This document shows positions 25,496 to 34,495 of a DNA stretch of 64,000 nt, piece by piece. The notes beneath the pieces were generated by a model, which saw nothing but the letters and a program-made list of their open reading frames with translations, had not been told where the DNA came from and did no database searches. The translations under genes and the position numbers were made by a program. Positions within the stretch are counted from its first letter, which is position 1. Each line of letters begins with the position of its first letter. Origin of the DNA: Hyphomicrobiales bacterium (GTDB lineage: Bacteria; Pseudomonadota; Alphaproteobacteria; Rhizobiales; Beijerinckiaceae); the NCBI GenBank assembly GCA_900473415.1, contig UCLR01000007.1, positions 1-64,000 of the forward strand. Reading direction: 5' to 3'.

Positions 25496-25505
25496 CGAGC
25501 GCTCG
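25496..25505. promoter_or_regulatory. Candidate TetR operator (CGAGCGCTCG)
   Basis: A perfect 10-bp palindrome is embedded in AAACGAGCGCTCGCTCGG, between the divergent TetR and SDR starts. Its C-G-A-G-C-G core resembles operators of TetR regulators controlling acyl-CoA dehydrogenase genes. It lies 48 bases before the SDR start and is preceded by TTTATAAAA, a promoter-like element. Confidence 0.6.
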
Positions 25506-25552
25506 CTCGGAAAAAGCAAAATTCAACGGCGAGGCCGGTTGGGAGATCGCTC

Positions 25553-26353
25553 ATGAGTGTTCAGGTATCGGGCGTCCAGGCATCGCGAGGCTTTCAGGTG
25601 TCGCTCGGCGGCCGGACGGTGATGGTCACCGGCGCCTCTCGCGGACTCGGGGCGCATTTCGCTCAGGTCCTTGCCGCATCAGGCGCGCGGGTCGCCGTGG
25701 CGGGCCGCAAGAAGGCGGACAGCGAAGCCGTATGCGAGACTATCCGGGCGGCGGGCGGAACGGCGCTCGCGATCGCCCTCGATGTGACGGATCGCGCCTC
25801 CGCCGAGGCGGCGGTGGCCGCTGTCGCGGCCGAATGGGGGCGGCTCGATGTGCTGGTGAACAATGCCGGCATCACCACGACCACGCCGCTCCTCGAGCAG
25901 GACGAGGCGAGCTGGGACGCCATCATGGACACCAACCTGAAAGGGGCCTTCCTGGTCGGGCAGACCGCCGCCCGTGCCATGGCTGCCGACGGCAAGGGCG
26001 GTGCCATCGTCAATGTCGCGTCGATCCTCGGCTTTCGGGTCGCCGGGCAGGTGGCGGCCTATAGCGCCTCGAAGGCCGCGCTGATCCAGCTCACCCGATC
26101 CATGGCGCTCGAATGGGCACGCCATCAGATCCGGGCGAACGCGCTCTGCCCCGGCTATGTCGAGACCGACATCAACCGCGATTTCTTCGCCAGCGAGGCG
26201 GGCCAAGCCCTGATCCGCCGCATTCCGACCCGGCGGCTGGGCCAGCTCGCCGATCTCGACGGGCCGCTGCTGTTCCTCTGCTCCGACGCTTCCGCCTATG
26301 TCACCGGCGCCTCGGTGGCGGTCGATGGCGGGCATCTCGTCTCGTCCCTGTGA
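25553..26353 (+). CDS. SDR family oxidoreductase
   Basis: A 266-residue short-chain dehydrogenase. It has the cofactor motif TGASRGLGA (about residues 26-34), NNAGI (near 103), the catalytic serine in VASILG and the Y-x3-K pair in YSASKAAL (near 170). It ends in the usual GASVAVDGGH. It likely oxidises a hydroxyacyl intermediate with NAD(P). It is the first gene of a three-gene operon under the divergent TetR. Confidence 0.93.
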   Translation: MSVQVSGVQASRGFQVSLGGRTVMVTGASRGLGAHFAQVLAASGARVAVAGRKKADSEAVCETIRAAGGTALAIALDVTDRASAEAAVAAVAAEWGRLDVLVNNAGITTTTPLLEQDEASWDAIMDTNLKGAFLVGQTAARAMAADGKGGAIVNVASILGFRVAGQVAAYSASKAALIQLTRSMALEWARHQIRANALCPGYVETDINRDFFASEAGQALIRRIPTRRLGQLADLDGPLLFLCSDASAYVTGASVAVDGGHLVSSL

Positions 26354-26362
26354 GGCTGTGTC

Positions 26363-27574
26363 ATGGATTTCACTCTGCCGCCCGCCATCGAGGATGTGCG
26401 CAGCCGCATCGCGGCCTTCGTCGAGCGCGAGATCATGCCGCTGGAGGCCGACCCCGCCTCCTATGACGCCCACGAGAACATCCGTATCGACCTGCTCGAT
26501 GCGATGCGCGCGAAAGCGCGGGCGGCGGGCTTGTGGTGCGTCCAGCTCGGCCCGGAGAGCGGCGGGCTCGGCCTCGGCCGCGTCGGCATGGCGGCCTGCT
26601 ACGAGGCGATGAACCGCTCCATCTTCGGCCCGGCCGTCTTCAACTCGGCCGCTCCCGACGACGGCAACATGATGCTGTTGGAGAAAGTGGCGACGCCGGC
26701 CCAGAAGACGCGCTGGCTTGAGCCGATCGCCAGCGGCGCGGTGCGTTCCGCTTTCGTCATGACGGAACCCCATCCCGGCAGCGGTTCCGACCCGTCGATG
26801 ATGCTGACGAGGGCGGAAAAGCAGCCTGACGGCTCCTATCGCATCTACGGCCGCAAATGGTTCATCACCGGCGCGGAAGAGGCGGCCCACTTCATCCTGA
26901 TGGCCCGCACCTCGGACGATGCACGCAAGGGCCTCACCGCCTTCCTGTTCCACAGGGACCAGCCGGGCTGGCGCATCCTGCGGCGCATTCCGATCATGGG
27001 TCCGGAAGAGCATGGGGGGCATTGCGAGCTGGGGTTCGACGGCCTCACGATTCCACCCGAGGACGTGCTCATGAATGAGGGGGACGGGCTGCGGGCCACG
27101 CAGATCCGCCTTGGGCCGGCCCGGCTCACCCATTGCATGCGCTGGCTCGGCCTCGCCAAGCGCTGTGTCGAGATCGCCCGTGCCTATGCCGCCGAGCGGC
27201 AGGGCTTTGGGGTCGTGCTGGCCGAGCGGGAAAGCGTTCAGATGAAACTCGGCCAGATCGCGATGGCCATAGAGATCGGCAGGCTTCTGGTGATGAAGGC
27301 CGCCTGGGAGCTGGATCGCGGCGGGCTCGCCCGCAAGGAGATCTCCATGGCGAAGATCCAGGCGGCCAACACGCTGCACCAGGCGGCGGATATCGCTATC
27401 CAGATCAATGGCGCGCGCGGCTATTCCAGGGACACGGTGCTGGAATGGGTCTACCGCTACGCCCGTCAGGCGCGCCTAGTGGACGGAGCTGATGAGGTCC
27501 ACCAGATGGTCCTGAACCGCTTCCTCTCCAAAGAGGAGACCGGTTTCTGGAGCTGGCCGGTGGCAGCGTCATGA
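26363..27574 (+). CDS. Acyl-CoA dehydrogenase family protein (ACAD11/LvaC-like)
   Basis: A 403-residue flavoenzyme. It has the FAD/substrate motif VMTEPHPGSGSD (near residue 132), the second motif YGRKWFITGAEEAAH and a C-terminal INGARGYSRDTVLEWVYRYAR segment. It starts nine bases after the SDR gene. The pairing with an APH-type kinase gene matches the domain pair of ACAD10/ACAD11 and the LvaA/LvaC pair of levulinate catabolism. In those, a 4-hydroxyacyl-CoA is phosphorylated and rearranged to the 3-hydroxy form. Whether this is the true substrate is inference. Confidence 0.93.
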   Translation: MDFTLPPAIEDVRSRIAAFVEREIMPLEADPASYDAHENIRIDLLDAMRAKARAAGLWCVQLGPESGGLGLGRVGMAACYEAMNRSIFGPAVFNSAAPDDGNMMLLEKVATPAQKTRWLEPIASGAVRSAFVMTEPHPGSGSDPSMMLTRAEKQPDGSYRIYGRKWFITGAEEAAHFILMARTSDDARKGLTAFLFHRDQPGWRILRRIPIMGPEEHGGHCELGFDGLTIPPEDVLMNEGDGLRATQIRLGPARLTHCMRWLGLAKRCVEIARAYAAERQGFGVVLAERESVQMKLGQIAMAIEIGRLLVMKAAWELDRGGLARKEISMAKIQAANTLHQAADIAIQINGARGYSRDTVLEWVYRYARQARLVDGADEVHQMVLNRFLSKEETGFWSWPVAAS

Positions 27575-28566
27575 GCCTCGACGCCGCAAGGCTCGACGCT
27601 TTCCTGCGCGGGGCTTTGCCGGATCTCGAAGGTCCCTTGCGGCTGGAGCCGATCGTCGGTGGGCAGTCCAACCCCACCTTCTTCGTCACTTACGACAATC
27701 GCCGGCTCGTCCTGCGCAAGCAGCCGCCCGGCGAGCTCCTGCCTTCCGCCCATGCGATCGACCGGGAGTACCGGGTCATCAGCGCACTGAGGGAGACCGG
27801 CGTGCCCGTGCCGCCGGCGCTGCTCTATTGCGACGACCGCGCGGTGGTGGGCACGCCCTTCTATGTGATGGAGCGGGTGGAGGGCCGGGTCTTCCACGAC
27901 TGCACCTTGCCCGGTGTCGCGCCAGCTGAGCGCCACGCCATGTATGAGGCGATGGCACGCGCGCTGGCGGCGCTGCACAATGTCGACTTCACCGCCATCG
28001 GGCTCGGCGATTATGGGCGGCCGGGCAATTACTTCGCCCGCCAGGTCAGCCGCTGGAGCCGGCAATGGGCCGAGGTCCGCACCCGGGACGACGCCCATAT
28101 CGAGCGCCTCATCGCCTGGCTGCCGGCGCATATTCCGGCCGAGGAGATCACCTCCATCGTCCACGGCGACTACCGCATCGGCAACCTGATGTTCCACCCC
28201 ACCGAGCCGCGGGTGGTGGCGCTGCTGGACTGGGAGCTTTCGACGCTCGGCCATCCGTTGGCCGACCTCGCCCATAGCGCCATGGCATGGCTATCCGGCC
28301 CGGACGAATATGGCGGCATCCGCGGCCTCGATCTCGACGCGCTCGGCATCCCGGCGCTGGAGCCTTATCTCGCTGCCTATGACGCGGAAGCTCGCCACGG
28401 CGCGCGCCTCGGGACCTTCCATATGGTCTTCGCGCTGTTCCGTTGGTCGATGATCTTCGAGGGCATCGCGGCGCGCGCGAAGGCCGGCACGGCCAATGCG
28501 GCGAACGCGGCCGATACCGGGCGCCTCGCCGCGGCCTTCGCGAAGCGCGCCGTGGATCTGATCTAG
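27571..28566 (+). CDS. APH-type phosphotransferase (ACAD10/11-N / LvaA-like kinase)
   Basis: A 331-residue kinase-fold protein. It has an N-terminal GGQSNPTF loop, Lys in LVLRKQPPG (near 48), the catalytic IVHGDYRIGNLMFH (Asp near 200) and the metal-binding LLDWELSTLGHPLADL. The start overlaps the acyl-CoA dehydrogenase stop as ATGA. Although the fold is that of aminoglycoside kinases, the context points to hydroxyacyl-CoA phosphorylation, not antibiotic resistance. Confidence 0.92.
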   Translation: MSLDAARLDAFLRGALPDLEGPLRLEPIVGGQSNPTFFVTYDNRRLVLRKQPPGELLPSAHAIDREYRVISALRETGVPVPPALLYCDDRAVVGTPFYVMERVEGRVFHDCTLPGVAPAERHAMYEAMARALAALHNVDFTAIGLGDYGRPGNYFARQVSRWSRQWAEVRTRDDAHIERLIAWLPAHIPAEEITSIVHGDYRIGNLMFHPTEPRVVALLDWELSTLGHPLADLAHSAMAWLSGPDEYGGIRGLDLDALGIPALEPYLAAYDAEARHGARLGTFHMVFALFRWSMIFEGIAARAKAGTANAANAADTGRLAAAFAKRAVDLI

Positions 28567-28602
28567 CGAGTCAGCCAGGGAGAGGCATGGTCCGCGGTGT
28601 GC

Positions 28603-29550
28603 TCAAGCCTTGTTGGCGAGGAACCACTGATAGGTCTGAGCAATGCCGTCCTTGAGCCCGATCTTCGGGGCCCAGCCCATCTCCCGCAGCCGGTCGGCGC
28701 TCATCAGCTTGCGTGGGGTGCCGTCGGGCTTGCTGGTGTCCTTGACGATCTCGCCATTGAAGCCAACCACCTCGCAGACTGTCTCGGCAAGCTCAAGGAT
28801 CGTCACATCCTCGCCGGAGCCGATGTTGACGTGCTCGTAGCCGGAATAGTGCTTCAGCACATGCACCAGCCCGTCGGCGCAGTCGTCGACATGCAGGAAC
28901 TCACGCCGTGGCGTGCCAGTGCCCCAGATCGTCAGCGCCTTGTCGCCCTTGAGCTTCGCCTCATGCGCCTTGCGCATCAGCGCGGGCATGACATGGCTCG
29001 ACTGCAGGTCGAAATTGTCCTCCGGTCCGTAGAGATTGGTCGGCATCGCGGAGATGTAGTCGGCGCCGTACTGCTTGCGATAGGCCTGGGCGAGCTTGAT
29101 GCCTGCGATCTTGGCGATCGCGTACCACTCGTTCGTCGGCTCCAGCGGTCCGGTGAGGAGCGAATCCTCCTGGATCGGCTGCGGTGCGAGCTTCGGATAG
29201 ATGCAGCTCGATCCGAGGAAGAGCAGTTTGCCGACCCCGGCCTGACGCGAGGCCTCGACGATGTTCGCCTCGATCATCAGGTTCTGATAGAGGAAATCGG
29301 CCGGATAAGTGTCGTTGGCGAGGATGCCGCCGACCCTCGCCGCTGCGACGATCACGACGTCCGGCCGGCTTTCCGAAAGCCAACGCTCCGTCTCGGCCTG
29401 CCGCATCAGATCGGCCTTGTCGCGGCCGGCGATCAGGACCTCGCAATTCTCGCTTGCGAGCCGGCGCACCAGCGCCGCCCCCACCATGCCGCGATGGCCG
29501 GCGACCCAGACGCGCTTGCCGGCGAGGTCGTAGACCGCCTCACTCGGCAT
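28603..29550 (-). CDS. fcl: GDP-L-fucose synthase
   Basis: A 315-residue extended SDR. It has the NADP motif GHRGMVG (about residues 17-23), GSSCIYP and the Y-x3-K pair in [11 protein letters not shown] (near 140). The C-terminal half carries NLYGPEDNF and [14 protein letters not shown], diagnostic of GDP-4-keto-6-deoxymannose epimerase-reductase. It makes GDP-L-fucose from the Gmd product. It overlaps gmd by 11 bases. Confidence 0.97.
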   Translation of the reverse strand: MPSEAVYDLAGKRVWVAGHRGMVGAALVRRLASENCEVLIAGRDKADLMRQAETERWLSESRPDVVIVAAARVGGILANDTYPADFLYQNLMIEANIVEASRQAGVGKLLFLGSSCIYPKLAPQPIQEDSLLTGPLEPTNEWYAIAKIAGIKLAQAYRKQYGADYISAMPTNLYGPEDNFDLQSSHVMPALMRKAHEAKLKGDKALTIWGTGTPRREFLHVDDCADGLVHVLKHYSGYEHVNIGSGEDVTILELAETVCEVVGFNGEIVKDTSKPDGTPRKLMSADRLREMGWAPKIGLKDGIAQTYQWFLANKA

Positions 29551-30616
29551 TGCGGCGGCGCTCCTGCTGGACGCGCTTCAGATCCTCTCGGACCATCTCC
29601 TCGCACAGCGCCTGCCACTTCGTCTCGTGCTTCCAGCCGAGCTTCTGCTGGGCCTTGCTCGGGTCGCCGATCAGCAGTTCGACCTCCGTCGGGCGGAAGT
29701 AACGCGGGTCGATCTCGACCAGAACCTGGCCGGTCCTGGCGTCGATTCCCTTCTCGTCGATGCCTTCGCCCTTCCAGTCGATGTCGATATCGACCTGCTT
29801 GAAGGCGTGCGTCACGAAATCGCGCACCAGCGTCGTCTCGCCGGTGGCCAACACGTAGTCATCCGGCTCATCCTGCTGCATCATCAGCCACATGCCGCGA
29901 ACATATTCACGGGCGTGGCCCCAGTCGCGCTTGGCATCGAGATTGCCGAGAAAGAGTTTGTCCTGGTAGCCGAGCTTCATCGCCGCCACCGCCCGCGTAA
30001 TCTTGCGGGTGACGAAGGTCTCGCCACGCAGCGGGCTCTCATGGTTGAACAGGATGCCGTTCGAGGCGTGCATGCCGTAGGCTTCGCGGTAGTTCACCAC
30101 GATCCAGTAGGCATAGAGCTTGGCTGCCGCATAGGGGCTGCGCGGATAGAACGGCGTCTTCTCGCTCTGCGGGATCTCCTGGACCTTGCCGTAGAGCTCC
30201 GAGGTCGAGGCCTGATAGAAGCGTGTCTTCTTTGTCAGGCCGAGCAGACGGATCGCTTCGAGCAGGCGCAATGCGCCGGTCGCGTCGGCGTTGGAGGTGT
30301 ATTCGGGCGTCTCGAAGGAGACCTGGACATGGCTCTGCGCCGCAAGATTGTAGATCTCGTCGGGCTGAACTTCCTGGACGATGCGGATCAGGTTCGTCGA
30401 ATCCGTCATGTCGCCGTAGTGGAGGACGAAACGCTGGTTCTCCTCGTGCGGGTCTTGGTAAAGATGCTCGATCCGGCCGGTGTTGAAGGACGAGGAGCGG
30501 CGCTTGATGCCGTGGACTACATAGCCCTTCTCTAGCAGCAATTCCGAAAGATAGGCTCCGTCCTGCCCCGTCACGCCCGTGATGAGAGCCACCTTGCCTA
30601 CGCCAGAGCGATCCAT
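29540..30616 (-). CDS. gmd: GDP-mannose 4,6-dehydratase
   Basis: A 358-residue protein. The diagnostic N-terminus [18 protein letters not shown] is followed by the [11 protein letters not shown] segment and STSELYG (Thr/Ser-Glu catalytic region). [10 protein letters not shown] supplies the Y-x3-K pair. ATG 30616 is chosen from family alignment; the frame is open 460 bases upstream but that sequence is not coding-like. It converts GDP-mannose to the 4-keto-6-deoxy intermediate used by Fcl. Confidence 0.97.
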   Translation of the reverse strand: MDRSGVGKVALITGVTGQDGAYLSELLLEKGYVVHGIKRRSSSFNTGRIEHLYQDPHEENQRFVLHYGDMTDSTNLIRIVQEVQPDEIYNLAAQSHVQVSFETPEYTSNADATGALRLLEAIRLLGLTKKTRFYQASTSELYGKVQEIPQSEKTPFYPRSPYAAAKLYAYWIVVNYREAYGMHASNGILFNHESPLRGETFVTRKITRAVAAMKLGYQDKLFLGNLDAKRDWGHAREYVRGMWLMMQQDEPDDYVLATGETTLVRDFVTHAFKQVDIDIDWKGEGIDEKGIDARTGQVLVEIDPRYFRPTEVELLIGDPSKAQQKLGWKHETKWQALCEEMVREDLKRVQQERRRNAE

Positions 30617-31058
30617 TCCGTCCTCCAGTTGCGTCGCGATTTGCGGCGCTGGATTGTGCATTGCCTGTTCGGCACGCAGCCGACCGACAGAGGCGGTCTT
30701 ATGGCAACGCACAAATCCTACATCCCGCTCGGATGTGCAATCATCAATAGTGGAGTACGGGCTCGTGCCGGCGGCCGTCCTCAGCTTTGGCGGTGGCCGT
30801 AGCTGAAGGAGATAGGATCTCGGAGGCCCGGCATCGGTGCCGTCCAGATCACGCTTCGAACGGCGGACGAGTGCCGGGTCGCGTATGCGGCGTCCGCGGT
30901 CGGCCAGTCTCCGAAGCATAATTCCCCACGATTTGGAGTTCTTCGTGCTTTGATCCGAACAGTCATCAGTGTGATCGGAGCGTAGACTCCAAGATTTTGC
31001 TTGATTATCGTCGGAGCTGACGTCTGTGAGACACGCGAATACGCCGCGAGGTGACCCA
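30617..31058. other. Divergent intergenic region gmd / methyltransferase
   Basis: About 440 bases holding the promoters of gmd-fcl and of the methyltransferase gene. Open frames here lack starts and family similarity. No clear operator is seen. Confidence 0.5.
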
Positions 31059-31847
31059 ATGTCCGCGCCGATGATCAAGTTCGATGACGGCGCCGTCTAT
31101 GAAGGGATGATGGGCAAGTGGAGTGGGCTGGTCGGACGCGCATTTATTGATTGGCTCTCGCCCCCGCCCAATTTGCGATGGGTAGACATCGGTTGCGGCA
31201 ATGGCGCGTTTACGCAGTTGCTGGTCGAGCAGTGCGCCCCCATGGCCGTCGAAGGCGTGGATCCCTCGGAAGGTCAGCTGGCCTTTGCACGAGAGCGACT
31301 GGCGACATCGGTCGCGACGTTTCGACAGGGCGATGCAATGGCATTGCCATTTCCCGATGGCACCTTCGATGCGGCCGTGATGGCGCTCGTTGTGTTTTTC
31401 ATTCCGGACCCTACCAGGGGCGTCGCTGAAATGGCTCGCGTCGTGCGGCCGGGCGGTCTCGCGGCCGCCTATGTCTGGGACGTCGTCAGCGGCGGCGGCC
31501 CGTCGGAAGCCATCATAATCGAGATGAAGGGCATGGGGTTCGCGCCTCTGCGGGCCCCGAAAGCGGAAGCCTCGACGCCTGAAGGACTACATGCGCTGTG
31601 GACGTGGGCAGGCTTCGCCGGCATCGAAGCGCGAGTGCTTCGCACGCGGCGAACGTTCGATGATTTCGAGGACTATTGGTCGACTACGATCGCGGCGCCC
31701 AATCTCGCTCCGATTCTCACAACGATGGCGTCAGCTGACGTGACGCAACTCAAGTCTCGGGTTCGTGAGCAGGTGCCTGTCGAGGCGAGTGGGCGTGTCT
31801 CGATCGAGGCGTGCGCCAATGCGATCGTCGGCCGTCGGCCCGGATAA
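31059..31847 (+). CDS. Class I SAM-dependent methyltransferase
   Basis: A 262-residue protein from ATG 31059, with GAGGTG about 5 bases upstream. Motif I is [12 protein letters not shown] (near residue 45). An acidic ribose-binding residue in [21 protein letters not shown] (motif II region) and RVVRPGGL (motif III) follow. It resembles UbiE/COQ5-like small-molecule methyltransferases. The substrate is unknown. Its lower GC and isolated position suggest it is not part of the sugar operons. Confidence 0.88.
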   Translation: MSAPMIKFDDGAVYEGMMGKWSGLVGRAFIDWLSPPPNLRWVDIGCGNGAFTQLLVEQCAPMAVEGVDPSEGQLAFARERLATSVATFRQGDAMALPFPDGTFDAAVMALVVFFIPDPTRGVAEMARVVRPGGLAAAYVWDVVSGGGPSEAIIIEMKGMGFAPLRAPKAEASTPEGLHALWTWAGFAGIEARVLRTRRTFDDFEDYWSTTIAAPNLAPILTTMASADVTQLKSRVREQVPVEASGRVSIEACANAIVGRRPG

Positions 31848-32257
31848 CGCTGTCGATCGGTCTTCCGCTCCTCCCCTTAGAAGCGGCCAACCTTTATCCT
31901 TGCCATGAGGTCATCGGGGCGACCGCTTGTGGCCCAGGCCCGAAGTAACTGAATGTCCGCTTTCGTGCCGCTATTAAGATAAGAGCGGACGGGCGTTTAT
32001 GAGTACGGGGCCTAGGCCTGCTGCAACTGATCAAAGCTGGTGCGATGAGGTTTTGGCAGGCCGCCGCATACGGCAGGGAGACGGTTTTCGGAGCAAGTAC
32101 CGGAGATTCTTCCTATCGACGGAGATGCTCGGCGGCACGGCTGAGTCTTCTCTCGGGCGGTAAGTGCCCCATTCCATCGCCATTTGGCGGGCGTTAGGGA
32201 GTGTGTTAGTTCGCAGCCGCAAACGGCCGTCGAACCGGCTCTCGGCAGGAGCACGCC
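31848..32257. other. Intergenic region upstream of ugd
   Basis: About 410 bases with no gene I can support. It presumably contains the ugd promoter. AGGAG lies just before the ugd ATG. Confidence 0.5.
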
Positions 32258-33604
32258 ATGAAGATCGTGATGGTTGGGTCGGGATATGTCGGGCTCGTCT
32301 CCGGCGCATGCTTCGCGGATTTCGGCCATGATGTGGTCTGCGTCGACAAGCAGGCCAGCAAGATCGAGGCCCTGAACCGCGGCGAGATTCCGATCTTTGA
32401 GCCGGGCCTGGCGGATCTGGTGCGCAGCAATGCAGCGGCCGGCCGCCTGTCTTTCACGACCGATCTGGCCGGCCCCGTGGCGGATGCGGATGCCGTTTTC
32501 ATTGCGGTCGGCACGCCGTCCCGGCGCGGCGACGGCTTCGCGGACCTGTCCTATGTCTATGCGGCGGCGCGCGAGATCGCGCAGGCGCTGAGCGGCTACA
32601 CGGTGATCGTGACCAAGTCGACCGTGCCGGTCGGAACCGGCGACGAGGTCGAGCGGATCGTGCGCGAGCTGCGTCCGGATGCCGAGTTCGCGGTCGTCTC
32701 GAACCCGGAGTTCCTGCGCGAGGGCGCGGCGATCGAGGATTTCAAGCGCCCGGACCGGATCGTGATCGGCGCTGAGGAGGAGCGCGCCCAGAATGTGATG
32801 GCCGACATCTACCGGCCGCTCTATCTCAACAGCGCGCCGATCCTGAACACCAGCCGGCGCACGGCTGAGCTGACGAAATACGCCGCCAACGCCTTTCTGG
32901 CCACGAAAATCACCTTCATCAACGAGATGGCGGATCTCTGCGAGCAGGTCGGTGCCAATGTCCAGGACGTCGCGCGCGGCATGGGGCTCGACAACCGCAT
33001 CGGCTCGAAGTTCCTGCATGCCGGGCCGGGCTATGGCGGCTCCTGCTTCCCGAAGGATACGCTGGCGCTGATCAAGACGGCGCAGGACTATGGCACGCCC
33101 TCGCGGATCGTCGAGGCGGTGGCCTCGGTGAATGACCAGCGCAAGCGCGCCATGGGCCGCAAGGTCATCGCCGCCTGCGGGGGCTCGGTGCGAGGCAAGA
33201 CGGTCGCGGTGCTCGGGCTGACGTTCAAGCCCAACACCGACGACATGCGCGATGCGCCCTCGTTGGCGATCGTCGCCGCCTTGCAGGACGGCGGAGCCGA
33301 GATCCGGGCCTTCGATCCGGAAGGCATGGAGCAGGCAAAGGCGGCGCTGCCGGCGGAGGTGCGTTACTGCAGTGACGCCTATGACTGCGTGACGGGTGCG
33401 GACGCTGTGGTCATCGTGACCGAGTGGAACATCTTCCGCGCGCTCGACCTCGGCCGGGTCAAGAACCTAATGAAGGAGCCCGTGCTGGTCGACCTGCGCA
33501 ACGTCTATCGGGCCGAGCAGGTGAGGGCCCAGGGCTTCCGCTATGCCGACATCGGCCGCGGCATCGTTTCGCCCGCCTCCAAGACGAAGGATCACGCGGC
33601 CTGA
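32258..33604 (+). CDS. ugd: UDP-glucose 6-dehydrogenase
   Basis: A 448-residue enzyme. It has the NAD motif GSGYVGLVSGA (residues 7-17), FAVVSNPEFLREG, the hinge TAELTKYAANAFLATKI, the catalytic cysteine in GPGYGGSCFPKDT (near 260) and VLGLTFKPNTDDMR. It oxidises UDP-glucose to UDP-glucuronate for acidic polysaccharides. An AGGAG site lies seven bases before the ATG. The stop codon lies inside a strong hairpin. Together with gmd and fcl it supports a polysaccharide role for this part of the window. Confidence 0.98.
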   Translation: MKIVMVGSGYVGLVSGACFADFGHDVVCVDKQASKIEALNRGEIPIFEPGLADLVRSNAAAGRLSFTTDLAGPVADADAVFIAVGTPSRRGDGFADLSYVYAAAREIAQALSGYTVIVTKSTVPVGTGDEVERIVRELRPDAEFAVVSNPEFLREGAAIEDFKRPDRIVIGAEEERAQNVMADIYRPLYLNSAPILNTSRRTAELTKYAANAFLATKITFINEMADLCEQVGANVQDVARGMGLDNRIGSKFLHAGPGYGGSCFPKDTLALIKTAQDYGTPSRIVEAVASVNDQRKRAMGRKVIAACGGSVRGKTVAVLGLTFKPNTDDMRDAPSLAIVAALQDGGAEIRAFDPEGMEQAKAALPAEVRYCSDAYDCVTGADAVVIVTEWNIFRALDLGRVKNLMKEPVLVDLRNVYRAEQVRAQGFRYADIGRGIVSPASKTKDHAA

Positions 33605-33614
33605 GAAGGCCGCG
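33595..33614 (+). terminator. Hairpin over the ugd stop codon
   Basis: An 8-bp stem CGCGGCCT/AGGCCGCG with GAGA loop includes the TGA stop of ugd. No T-run follows, so termination efficiency is uncertain. Confidence 0.6.
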
Positions 33615-33713
33615 CGACACCATAGGTTAACCCTGTCGGCAAGTGACGCCAATCCTACACGGAGTGTAACGAGCTGCCCTGTTAGACTGCCGACATTATC
33701 AGTGGAGCCGAAC

Positions 33714-33800
33714 ATGCTGCTTTCGATGGGTGTCGTTTGGCTCGCCTGCGCGGCGATCTTCCTCGAACTGGCGGAGCGCGCGCCGGTTACCAAGGACTGA
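33714..33800 (+). CDS. Possible 28-aa membrane peptide
   Basis: ATG 33714 opens a 28-codon frame with one hydrophobic helix (LLSMGVVWLACAAIFLELA). GGAG lies about nine bases upstream. It is a plausible small membrane protein, but the evidence is limited to this. Confidence 0.35.
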   Translation: MLLSMGVVWLACAAIFLELAERAPVTKD

Positions 33801-33935
33801 GAGTTCAGCCGCCTCAGCATCTTCCTGATCGAAAAATTTGACGAATCCGCCCGAGGCGCTCGCCCTACGGAATAGCCTGCTCGCGGCGTCGCGCCGCGTT
33901 ATGCGCGGTCGTGATCGACCCTCGTCAGGATGACG

Positions 33936-34131
33936 AATTCCCTGCAATCAGGGAATGATCAGGGAATTCCGTTCCTCGCACGCGCTCTTGCCCGACATCT
34001 CTCCCCGCCTTTCCCCTTATCGCGCAAGGGTTTGAGCGCAGGATGCCGGTAGTTTTGAGCAGGGAATCGTGTCGTGCCTTGCAGGGAATGGTTTTCGTGG
34101 AGCAGGGAATTCTCGGTTCGCCGAGCAGGGA
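33936..34131. repeat. Cluster of CAGGGAAT repeats in both orientations
   Basis: Within 200 bases the motif (G)CAGGGAAT occurs at 33949-33956, 33960-33967, 34060-34067, 34082-34089 and 34103-34110, plus a CAGGGAGG variant at 34126-34133. A reverse copy ATTCCCTG lies at 33937-33944. Three copies are preceded by GAGC or GGAGC. The rest of the gap 33801-34495 has no gene. Similar CAGGGAAT-rich stretches occur between genes in other Hyphomicrobiales genomes (recollection, not searched); the function is unknown. Confidence 0.75.
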
Positions 34132-34495
34132 GGTGGCGATCGCTGGGATGCCCGCTGCCATGTCGGGACAGGGCGCGATGGAGCGGCACCGTCCGGGCTG
34201 GCCAGGTTGGGGCTGACGAAGACACGCTATGATGCTAGAATCGTTGACGTTTTCTTGATTTCGCCTCTTGCGACGGCGCGCGAGCGCGATTAGGTTATCG
34301 GCGCGTCCTGCACTATGCGGGGCGTTGAGCCGAGACTGATCAGTCCGGCATCCTACCTAATTGAGGCATTTTACCCCTGAGGTGAGCAGCCCTCGTTAGG
34401 CAGAGTGGGGTCCCAGCGCGTTGAAGCGTTCTGGGTCCGCTTTGCCACGGGTGCTCACCAGGCCTGGTCGTCTCCTTGCAAAAGGAACGATCGCA

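Noticed and set aside
25679-27379. 566-codon minus-strand frame over the SDR and acyl-CoA dehydrogenase genes
   Set aside because: A shadow of two well-motified enzymes.
27571-28566. Aminoglycoside resistance kinase
   Set aside because: The fold and motif match, but the gene is coupled to acyl-CoA dehydrogenase and SDR genes, which indicates the ACAD11/LvaA-type role.
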